From contig OZ022261.1 in NCBI GenBank assembly GCA_963978905.1, positions 1,737,992 through 1,801,991 of the forward strand: a DNA stretch of 64,000 bases, read 5' to 3'. Below, one piece after another: positions 35,001-47,000 of the stretch. The notes beneath the pieces were generated by a model. It saw only the letters and a list, made by a program, of their open reading frames with translations. It was not told where the DNA came from and did no database searches. A program made the translations under genes and the position numbers. The DNA is from Trichostrongylus colubriformis. Its lineage: Eukaryota > Nematoda > Chromadorea > Rhabditida > Trichostrongylidae. Numbering within the stretch: the first letter of the stretch is position 1; every line of letters begins with the position of its first letter.

Positions 35001-38000
35001 AACGCAGCATTTCCGTCTCCATCACTCCTAGGCGGGACGCGATTTCCCTGGTCAGTGGCCAGGATTTACCACCACTGATCACGCTGGGCAGACGACGGTT
35101 CTGTAGTTCTCCGGCTCAAGGCGTTCTTATTTTTCTTGGCACAGAACGCCCGTCGCAGTCCGCTATTTGGATTTATCTTAAGATATATGAGCTCACTTCG
35201 TAGCTACCGTGGGATGCAGTTGTTGAACCAAACTGGTTGCACGTGCAAGCATAATGCAGTTGATCTTAGTGGAACTGGATTCCCTTACGTCGCCCGTCAT
35301 ATACTCATTCGGCCTCGTTCATACTTCGCGCACAGACGCCGGCATCGGTTGCGACGGTGCGAAGCACGTGATTGACGCTGTCGCTGTTAATACCGGCGTC
35401 GGTGCGCGAAGTATGAATGCGGCGGTCTTCTTGACATGCAACCTGAGTCTGAACGCGATTGCTCCATGCCTGCGCTTTCTTTTTGAGCTCCTTTCGTCTT
35501 CATATGCAGGATCCGTTCGTAGATCAACTCGTGACGAAGGCTTGTCAAAACTGATCTACGAAACGGATCCTGCACTGAGTGTCCGCGTTCAGCTTGGTCC
35601 ACCGGAGTTGGCAGTATCCAGGGATCCTCGCAGTGAAGCCGGCACCACCACCTGCTTGAAAAATTGTTGCTGGACTTTCATATGGTTGAGAGGTGCTGTA
35701 CCAATGAGAGAGCATTCAGGGCCTGTCGTCACTGAGCGACTCCGGTGAGATGGTTTTGGGTCCAACATTCATGAGCACTATAAATGGATATGCTGAGAAA
35801 AGTCAAGGAATTTTCAATCAGGTACGGTTCCTACTTGAAACATAACAAATGTTAGCGTCTGGCGTGACCTGTCAGAAACTATTACAGTAACAAAGAAACG
35901 TGAAACTTTTCCTGTAATTATGGTACGAGAGAAACGGATATGCGTGTGATCCAATTCTGAATACTTCAAGTAATGAACCCCTCACCCCCCACGATTTCTT
36001 AAGATCTGCATCAATTAGAAGGTTTCAGCTTTGGTCGAGGAATTGTGCTTTTCAGGTTTTCAATAAGACTGCTCCAAAGGCACAAGCATTACGCGAACGG
36101 ACCATGAAACCTCTTGCTGCTGCGGCAGCAACGACAATGGAGCAAAGCCAACACCTAGTGAAAAGCAAAACTGTTGGAAATCAAACCAGTTCTCAGGCTG
36201 CATCTCAGCAATGGTACTGATTGCGATGTTTGCTTGATTGAAATTTGTTTGTACGTCAAACACTGCGTCAGTCATTATACATTTTATTCCAGCAAAAATC
36301 AGCAGACAGTTCGTGACATCTGTGATTCTGTTATAGCTGGACAAGGTGTTGGTGTGTTCACATATCCCAAGTTAAAACGGTAACCATTGTTATCTCCATC
36401 ATGTTTGTTCATTTCTGCACAATTACTTTCAATTCTATTTTAAGGTTGATGGAAGATGAAAGCTTACGCGAATTGGTGTGCTCAAAACTCAATTCAGGAC
36501 TGGAGCAACGTCTAACTGATGAAGATTATGTTAAAGAAGTTGTAGGTGTCTTACGCATTCTGCACCCGTTAGAACGCGTTCATACTTTGCACCGGCAGAG
36601 TGTGGCTGCGTTCACAGACAGCGAGGCAGAGTGGCATGGGCAGAGACTACTCAGGCAATGAGCAGGATGACACGAGACGGAGACGCAGAGACACGCAGCC
36701 ATGCCTTGCCGCCGGCGTCGTGAAGTATAAACGTGGCCTTATATTGCATTGCTTTGAGCACCAATTATCAACATTTTAGGCCTTGACAAGAGCACAGTAC
36801 AAGGGTTACGTGCGTGTGCTTCAAGCATGTATTGCAGGGATTGAGGTGCAGTCAACTCATGGTTTCAGCACTTTATGCTCATAAATGCCAAAATCATAAT
36901 GTTTAGGTTTCCTTCAACACTCCTGGATGTTGCGGCTTAGCGAGTGTTTTTCATGTGCTGGAAATAGCCCATACACATTATTGGTGCAAAGTAAATGATA
37001 TAGCGTCTCCTTCCAGTTCTACACCGAGCGCTGTAAGTGTCACACATTCGGATTTGCATCACTTTCAGTGCGCACTGGGCGCGGTAGCACATTACCACTC
37101 AACTTTCTTCAACTTTTTCTCATGGAGTTCCATTACCATTGACAGCGGAATCTCGAGGTGGTTTCAGAGATACACCTCGCGATTATCATGTTGGTCGACT
37201 CTTGGGATAGTAGATCTTTTAGTGGTTATGCAGGTTGCCCTCATTTCACGCCGCCACGTTCCGTCACCGCGCTCCATCCACTCGAATCCACTCAGCCACA
37301 CCCGTTTTAGCTCCTCTTTGATCAGCTGAGCGGAGAGGGAGTGGCGGTAATATTTCGACGATACTATGGAAGGCGACCGGGGTGAAATAGTAAAGCTGAG
37401 GGGCCATTCAGAAATAGAGATCTAAGTGGTGGGTGTGCGTTGGGACTAACCGACTAGTTCTCTGCGCTACGCTGATTGGCTCACCGCCCACTGGGCCCAA
37501 TCACAACGAGACTAGCAAGGACTTGTTGCGCGTACTGACCCTGTTCGCGTGACGGCGTGACTCAATAGATGGACGACCGCGAGGCCCCCCCCCCCCTCTC
37601 ACGATCGGAAAATTAGTTGATTTTCGAATCAGTAGGAACACGTAATTACTATTGATGTTTCAATGTGTCCCACAAATTTGAGTCTTACAACGAGAAGAAT
37701 TGCTCCGTGTGAATCTTCCTTCTGCAGATAGCAACGCCATCTTCGTCGTCTGCAGATTTGAAAGAACTGGTCGAGCACCCAATCAACGCCAAGCTCACTG
37801 GAACATTTGCAGACACTGGAGCGTCTCCCCTGTCGACACGCGATCCTGCACACGTAAATGGCCCTTCTTTGCAGGCGAAGAAGTTAGTGACTGTGCATGT
37901 TAATTTGACCCTATTTACCCGCAGCCACCTCACTTTCTCGTATTTGATGTGGTCCGAATGTTCTAGTCTTGACCCCAGCGGTAGTTTGAGCAGGACACGA

Positions 38001-41000
38001 ATATCGCACTTGTTTGGCGCGAAACAGCCAAGCACCGGCGCTGACATGCCATATCACCGATTTTGCTCAGCCTTGTTTTGTGGGTACTCCAACCTTCTGA
38101 GTGCGAGTACCGCTTGTTAATGCATATGAACGGTATCCTTCACCATTGAAAACCGTGCTTAATCGGTGTTTTCATTTGACGTCTTTGGAAACGAGTGTTC
38201 GCTGGATAGAAGATGTTTTCACGCTTAACGATGTGGTATTCGTACGCAAGGGACGTACCTTTGGACAATTTTGAGCAAAGTCGGTGATTCAGCACAGCTC
38301 ATTTGGAGTGAAAAGCGCCACGCTTTAGTCATTGCGCTACATGAGTGTAGTATTCGTGTTTCCACGTAAAACAACCTGCTCAGGCCGCTTTCATACTTTG
38401 CGCCAATGACACCGACGTCGATGGCGGCAGTCGACGTCGGCAATAGACACTGGCACCGGCGTCAACGGCGGTACCCGGCGCCGGTACTGTTGCGATGCAC
38501 TTAAAGCGCTCGACCGAACCATATTACAGTATGACAATCTGGCGAGGCCCGCGCGGATCTTGCCACAGTTTGGCACCATGCCATGGTTCCGTAGTGTGCA
38601 GGTCCGATTCTGCTATAAGTTTCGCTAACTCATAACGAAATCAAAGAACGTGTCGCGTTCAAATGTTACGCGCGATGGCCCATTTTGCGTTGCCCGGACA
38701 GCTGAACGTTCTGAAGCATACCCTTCTGAATAGTACCCTATATCTTGAACACTCCTGGATGTTATATAATGTTGTTATAGATCTGAACGTTCACGTGGAC
38801 CATCAACACCAGCTCGTCCGCCATTACCTCCCCGTGAAACTTCTACAAGTAATTCACAAGGGTCGTCACACTCAGAGCTCCCTCAACGTCCGCCATCACC
38901 ACCTTTGGCACCAGCACCAGCACCAGCACCAGCACCAGTATATGGTCCTCCGAAGTTTCCCCCGCCAGAGCGAAAGCCACCACCAGTACCTCCACGGTCT
39001 CCAAGATCTAGCGCGACAGCTCACGCATCCTCTAAAGAAGAGTCAAAGCAAGAGGAAACCACTGGATCCGAAGGGGTGAGTTCTGCTCTTCGTTTTTGAA
39101 AAATTTCATCCAGACCCATCACTCGCACAACTTTGCTGTGCCTGATATGCATATGTTCTTTTTTATGACTCTAGATGATAAAGTCTCATTGTTATATTTT
39201 CCTTACCGTTTGCGCGTGGTCTAGCTGATATCATATTATTTCAAGACACATTTTTTTCTAATTTTTTATTTTGAGGTGCCACCAAATACCTTGCCACCCT
39301 GGGCGTCTGAACCACAGAAAGTACTTGCAACACCTATCGAACCAGTGCGACACTACATATACCAGGATTTAATATGTCTGTTGGCGTCCTGCATAAATAG
39401 TATAACTTATGTGATCCAGACTTTGCAGTGCCTTCCCAAAATCCACTCTGGCAGAAGTTAATCTTTTGGGAAAACGCCTTCGTAGATGTTGTGGCTCAGG
39501 AGCGAGATATTGTGGGAATGGATCAGGAGCCCTCGGAAATGATTGAAAGGTAAGAAGTGTGTGGTGAAAGATCCGTTGAAGCATTCAATTGGAGTCACTG
39601 TTATAGATATGCTGCACTAAGCGATATTGAAAAGAAGAGACTGGAACTGGAAGAGGATCGTCTGCTGTCCACTTTATTGCATAACATGACTGCGTACATG
39701 ATCATGTGCGGAACAGGGCAAAAAGCTATTCAGCAGGTGATGCGTTATTTTTTATTTTGGTTGAAGTCATTTTATTTGTTGGTGACTTCTTCAACAGTGA
39801 TTTGATGAGGGTCATTAATATGGCCAAGACTGTAATTATGATGGAGTAACCTCTCCTTCCTTAACCTGCTCTTCTTTCTGCCGAAATTCCTGACAAAACA
39901 AATCGAGTCGCATTTTCGGATTCAGTGTACTCGACACAAACAAATACACCTTTATTCAAACATCTAGCAGACGCGATTTTGAATGCTCCACATAAGTGAC
40001 ATTGATTAACCCAAGCACCTACAGCCAGGGTCAAGCGTCCAGATGAGGAAAATTTTCAAAAAATACGACCCCCCCCCAAAAGGGGGTCTCAATACGACCC
40101 CCCCTCTTTTACGTCTATTATTGTTATTTTTCGTTTTGCTACAATCTGTTGCATTTCAATAAAGGATTTTTAAATGTTAACACAGTTTTTCTCAAAAAAC
40201 AGCTTTCCGTGGCAAAGAAAACACCCTCCCTTCCTTCTTCCCACCCCAAGAAAACTTTTTGCGATCGAAAGGTGGAGAACACAATTCCCTCCCTTCCTCC
40301 CTTTCCCTCCCACCCCAGGGAAAGAGATCCCATCCCGTTCTTTTTTGCGATGAGAAAATAAAATCCCTCCCTGCAGAAACCAAAAAGTCCGAAAAAAAAA
40401 ACAAAACGAGCGAATCGAAAGGAGTGCAGATAGAAACACTTGAAACACACTTGAGAACCTAATCGATAAAACAATGAGGGAAAGGCAATGTCAGGAGTCT
40501 GAGCCTGATCTCTAATCTCTAGCGTGATTGCGGGGGTGTAAAAAAGTGGCGCCATGAAATGCCAACTTATTGAGCCATTGTGGCTCAGAGAGACCTACTG
40601 AGTTAGTGGATTACCCTGGCATGCGCAACCAACTTAACCAACTATGAGCAGGAAAATTTTGAGCAGTGTAATGATCTCTTTTACGATGCTTTCATATTTG
40701 TTAGCTGCTGATTTTAGCAGCAGTGCGCGACACGAAAGTTTCTAAGGAGATGCTGAATAGATTCGATACGGACCGATATTGACCAGCCGGCTGAGGACAT
40801 AATCTGCATGTATACTGCTGAAAGCTATCACTACTTTACATATATAAAACGGTTCTATCCGTCCGTCCGTCTGTTCCGTCAGGAATTAGGCATAACATGA
40901 ACAATAACCTATGGGGATGGGGACAAGTTTGGGATGGATCCGTCGGTGTTCGGAACTCTGCATCCTGAATTGAAACTGAGTCTTCTGAACATTGCTGAAG

Positions 41001-44000
41001 CCTTTTCTATCCACAAGCGCATTCGAAAACTCAGTTAAAATGAACATCGAAAAAACCTCAGTTAAAATGAACACTGAACATCGAAAAAAACTCAGTTAAA
41101 ATGTTACCCCTCCCGGGGTAACATTTTAACTGAGTACTCACAGCTACTACAGGGTTACTCACAGCTACCACAACCTTAAAATTAAGGATTTGCAAGGGTA
41201 CAAAAAAACGAGATCGAAACACTTGAAACACATTCGAAATAGAAACGACAACACAAAGAATCAAACACATATGACTGAATTCATTGTTCATTTCAGGCGA
41301 TGTGCGACGCGGCGATCGCGTTGGAGCGCGTTATCTTCCCCGTACTAAATTCCGACATTATCAAAACACTTCAAACTTTACCTAGAGCCCATCTTTGAAG
41401 CAGCTGTGACCTGTTTTCCTAATAACTCCCTAAGGCCTATCTACTGACCGCTTGCTTTCCCCAATGGTTGCTTAGTTCTCGATATGGGTTTTTTGATGAG
41501 GATTTGATGAGGAAAATTTCGGGGTGTTTCACGGAAATGGCCATAACTTTCTTCAAACTTAACCATATGAGTTCGTTTGGGTGAGGCAGAGTCTACTAGG
41601 TTGGCGCTTTCGAATGACCACCTGAACCATGCCAGATCTTAAAAATGAAGGAAGTTATTTTGAGGGAAGGGTGATGAGGATTTGATGAGGAAAATTTCGG
41701 GGTGTTTCACGGAAATGGCCATAGCTTCCTTCAAACTTAACCATATGAGTTCGTTTGGGTGAGGCAGAGTCTACTAGGTTGGCGCTTTCGAATGACTACC
41801 TGAACCATGCCAGATCTTCAAAATGAAGCAAGAAAAATTCAAAAAAGTGTGTTGAGGAAAGCTTTTTTTCGTCGAATTTGCGAGATCGTTCCACGAATCT
41901 TCCCAAAAATCGATTCATTGTTACTGAAATTTTTCCAGTATGCATCCTTCGCTCTCGGAGGCCTAGTGGGAAGGCGAGAAGCGCCGGTCAGCTTTTCTGT
42001 GGGATGCGCCATGCATGAGGATTTCATCCACATTCTCAATGAATACAAACGTTTTTCCGGTCCGCATAGTGGCCGCCAACACTATATTACGTACTTGTGA
42101 TCGTAGTAAGATATGAAATAGGTCCATATCAGCTAATTTTTCTTTTCCTTCCCATAGTTTCTGGAGTATTCATCCACGGTGATAACTGTGGATAGATTCC
42201 GCTTCCATGGCTAGTTAATAAATTTCGGAGGTGTCTCTGTAGGTGAAATCGGTGGCAGCGAACCAATGAAAGGGTCATTGACGTTGGTTGGCTTCGTTGT
42301 GGATCGCGCCATGCATGAGGTTCCATGATGATTATGTTAAATTAGTTTTGGGTTCAAATCCAGCTAGTCAGTTTTATCATTTCTCTTCTCACACTTTAGA
42401 CCCTCAGCGTAAGAAATTCTCTTGATCACTGCCTACCTCAGCAATTACGACCCCCCCCCCTCCTGGCGGACCAAATACGACCCCCCCTGTTGAGGATTCC
42501 TCAACGGAGGCTTGACCCTGCCTACAGCACCCAATTTCTTCTTCCTCTTCTTGTCTCCGTAGCAGAATCCCGCGCGTCGAGGTGGCCGATGCCGTTTTCA
42601 GACCTCGTGCCTTTTTCCCTACAAGAGCATCCCTGACCTTTCCTCGCTTTGATCGCACCTGGCGGCGGCCTTATGGGGTGCAATGAGTCGCTCAATTTAA
42701 TCGTTTTATGTGTCTTCGACGTCGGATTCCAAGATTCCATTTACTGCTGTCATGCTGAAATCATTTGCATTCGAACAGCTTTTCACTCCTTCACAAGACC
42801 GCATTCGTGTACACCGAAATTTCTTCAATATAATTCCAATGGAAAATCTTTCAGAAAATTCGTCGCTTGTTAGGAAAAGCGCACATAGGATTGGTATGCT
42901 CTAAGGAAATCAACAAGCTTCTGGACAAGCTGCCTCAAACGGTTTGTTTCACCTCTGCAAAATATAATCCATTGTGGTTCTCTTGATGGTTGCGATCATT
43001 TGTCTGCTTTTTGTATATTGCAGCAAGGAAATTCCATTCCATTGAAACCTCTTGGAAGTCGCCTAGTGCAGAAGCACTCTTTTGCAGTACATGAAGGATC
43101 AAGCTCGCAGGGTGATATAATGTTCATGGAAGTAGGTTTCTTCAAGTCTTTACTAGAACGAGTTTTTGCTTAACTTTATAGTTCCGGTTATTGGTGAGGG
43201 CCAATGCTCTAGCCCTTGTATTCGGCTTTCCTTTCTTAGTTGTATTAAACACATTAATTTTTCATGTGTGTGACGATGCAGTTGTTTTACGAGCAGTAAC
43301 TGGCATGGTCATAGAACGATGGTGGTACGAGCGATTGGTCAATATGACATACTCCCCAAAGACGAAGGTATTCCCTTTAATTTTTGACTTTCGTGATAAA
43401 ACTTGTGGACCTATATAGGGAAGAATTCTGTTTTTTAGGTGCTCTGTTTATGGCGGAGGCATGAAGATAAAGTGTATATGCACAAGTTCTACACAAAAAA
43501 GGTTGGTATTTTTTGCTGTACTGTCATTATCAAAATCATTGATCTGAAGTTCTTTTCAAGTACTGGATTATTTTTTTCGCATGACTGTGCTTTTTGAGAT
43601 TTGATTGGTGACGTTCTACCTATCATTTCGTAACGATCTTACACTTGGCAAATCATGTTAAGTCTGTCACTTTTCGTGACTCTATACATGTCATCCACAA
43701 CGCTCTGTGACATGACGTACTGCGATTAAACGCTTTAGCTGCGGGAAAGACCGTAAATCAAATCGGGTCAGTTATTGTCACTCATGGGCGCTTAACGAAC
43801 TAACTAATTGGCGAAGGCCCGCTTGGAGAAGCTATGATCGATTTGAAACGAACAATCGAGGTTAAAAGTCGGTAGAGAAACCCGGATTTAAGAGCGCGGC
43901 CTCTGTGGTCCAGTATTCGCATCTCCCGTGCATCTCTTCGAACTGCGACCTCCCCTTTCCGGCAGCTTGCTGTAGGAGGTATCACCTGTTGTCTCGTAGG

Positions 44001-47000
44001 GTTTTCATTAATCCATGATGATGTGAACTAAATGAAACAACAACAGCAGTCAAGTGAACCAATGAGCTGGAGAGTAAGCGAGGGTAAGAAAAAAGGCGTT
44101 CGTGGTAAATGAAAATCTACTGAATTCACACTCGACGTCTTAGGCCGCGTTCATACTACGTGCCAGCAAGGCGTGGCTGCGTTCAGAGGCAGCGAGCAGA
44201 CTGGCATAGGCGGAGAATCAGAGACACGCAGCCACGCTATGCCTCCGGCACCGCAGATTATGAACGCGCCCTTAGCAAGGTGTCGTGTGTGCAATGTCTG
44301 CAACCTAACGAACTGCAAGTGTTACGGTAGGTCTTACCGTAAGCAAAAACAGCCACCTCACTGGTTTCTTCAAGTAACCTGGCCTAGTCGAACGAAACCA
44401 GTACATCCAACGTGTATTGATGTCTTGGATCTAATTTCAGTGCCGCGAGCTATACCAGTGCATGAAAAAGGCTATGGAACGTGCAGCTGCCCGTGGGCGA
44501 GTCTCAGTTGAAGGCCGTGCTCTTGGAGGTGAATTCCCAGTGCATGACACGGAGACTAATCAGGGAGGACTTTTGCAAGTACGATGCGATGGAATCACCC
44601 TCATATTCGCGAACAGTCAGGTATGAGTTTTTCTCTTCTTATGTGCAAGTTATGTTGTATTTGCCAGAATCTGCCGTCAATTGCAGCATTTCATTGATCT
44701 CGCAAACATCAAAAAATGCAATACATTTGGTGGCAATGTCTTTCTTCTTGAGGAATATGGTGAGTGCATACATATTTTCTCGACCGTTCCTGTAGTGAGG
44801 GCACGTGACTGAGAGATGGACCGTGGGGAAAAGAAGGACTTCTTTGTCTGCACTGTGTCATCTGGAATGTTTAAATAATAGTTACTTTCTTTTCATGCAA
44901 TAGAGCCACCCTTTCATATGAAGACTGACCTATGCCTGGGGAGGGGAACGACGGCGGGTGAGGGTGAAGCATTTCTCACACAAAATCATTGCAAATTTTA
45001 TGGTGTTGCTGCTATCAGTCAGTATCGGTCAACATTATCGATTCTGTATACAAGGCCAAGATCGGATAATTGCATTGACAGTTGTGCTAGCTTACACGAA
45101 AGTGGGAACTACATGGTAGAATAATGCAAAACAAGGCTCATCCTATCCATCAGTCATTATCAAATAGGGCCACTTTACACCCTTCCGTGCGATGCGCACA
45201 GTGGTATGGGCTTGCTCAACTGATTCTATCATAAAGAGTTGCCATGTCAGACTAAACGGTATTACTAATTCTAAGTACTAGTATAATTTGTATTACAGAT
45301 CGAAAGAAGAGTGAGTTGGTGCAGCGGCGGTACTACTCTCAAATGGTATATTTATTATTTCATGCTTTTTCTCATGTTGTGAAGTGGTGGTATGCATCCT
45401 CATCTGAAAGATATACAGTATATATAAGGGTTACTGTAGGTTATTTCGCACCTCCTCACACTTGCCTGTGGGGAGTTCGCACTTGAATGGCTACGCTGAC
45501 TTTTGACCTCCTCTCTAATCGACCTTACTTGAAACCGAGGCGCGATAATTTGAGTGGTTAGGAAGGCAGAATAGAAGCTTCCGGAAGGAGGATCAGTTGT
45601 TTAAGAAATTCATGTGCGGCGTAGTTCATAGTGGAAAACGCGCTATGAGCTCTGCAAAGGCGAATTTGAACGTCACTTTCACAGTAGAACCCCCTACCGA
45701 TGGATTTCGCCGAATAGAATGAGCTGCTGTATAATAGAGTCATAGTACAGTGTACTTATATTGCTGTAGTACCGCCGTACCTACTTTGATTGCGATGTGC
45801 GTTGACCTGTCACCTTTTGTGATGACCACGTCCATCGGTTAGAATCAAAGGTTTGAATTGGTGTCAGCCGAACTAGCACGCCGACTCTGGATAGAAGTCA
45901 AGTAACTCGAGGACTAGCAAGGGAATGGAGCTATATACAAATTGATTAGAGTAGTTGAAGTAAGAGAAGTATTCAATATGCCTCCACTGAATCACTGCGA
46001 TTTTTACGACTAGAGTGATGCCTGAGCAAAAAAGCATTAAAGGCAGCATTGGGGAAAATTCGGACGAGAAGTAAAAGAAGTAGTGAATACAAAAGTCGAG
46101 ATGCTTAGTAAAAGGACAGTGAAGAAAAAACGGATGGAGTTGTCACTACCCCCTCCCCACCGTTGATTCTCGACGTGGACGACCATTCCGTCAAGAGGTG
46201 GGTAGCCACGGCGACTCTGCCACTGGCATGTAGCCAAGCAATCAATGCGCAAAAACAGCGGGGAGACAATACAAAAAACTTTAAAGGCATCCCATCGTTA
46301 ACTACAAACGACCGAAGACATCGAGTGAGAATTAATGAAAGAGAAAAGAGGAACAGAAAAGAAAAACTCGCAGATTCTACGGGTGAGCAGCAAAAACCAA
46401 AACACTGAAACAGACAATCAGCTGATTAATATTGGGTATGCAACGCTCTGTGCACGAAAGCGCGCCCGGATCGCTCCAGCCGTGCCGCATCGCCTTCGCC
46501 CCTCCCGGCCAGCCAATCACTGGGAAGCTCGTCGCCAGGTGGCGGGCTGCCCTGAATAAAGGCGGCTTGCCCTGACGAGGCGTCTCGTCACAGCTCAAGA
46601 GAGCGCTTTCGGCGCGTAATTTCGCCATGCAAAGGCCTTTCAGACCCGTAGTTTTCACTAAATGACTCCATATCGGATTCCTTAGCATCCACATTACCCC
46701 AAACACTGTCTTTGAGAAGGGAGGCTCATCACGGCATTGTGAGCTCTTCTGAAGCGATTTCTTGCATTTTGTAGGGTCGACACATGGAACTAAAAAACTT
46801 GTGTCGAATCCGGCTAAATGGTTCTGGGAGGGAGGCAAAAAATGAGCGACAAAAGTTGCCTGGAAAGAAGCAATTTGAGCGGCAGTTTGTTTCACGAATA
46901 GTATAGGGTATGCCCATGTCGGACGAAGCGCAGTAGGTGAATGGTCGAATTGGATAGCGGGGTGGACTCTCATCCAAACGTCGGGGAGGGGTTCATCCTT

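Noticed and set aside
40139..40555. 138-codon minus-strand frame rich in Gly/Lys/Phe
   Set aside because: Produced by a T/C-rich low-complexity tract; all three frames look alike in composition.
42335..42370. tRNA B-box-like GGGTTCAAATCC
   Set aside because: No A box at the right distance and no acceptor stem or cloverleaf pairing around it.
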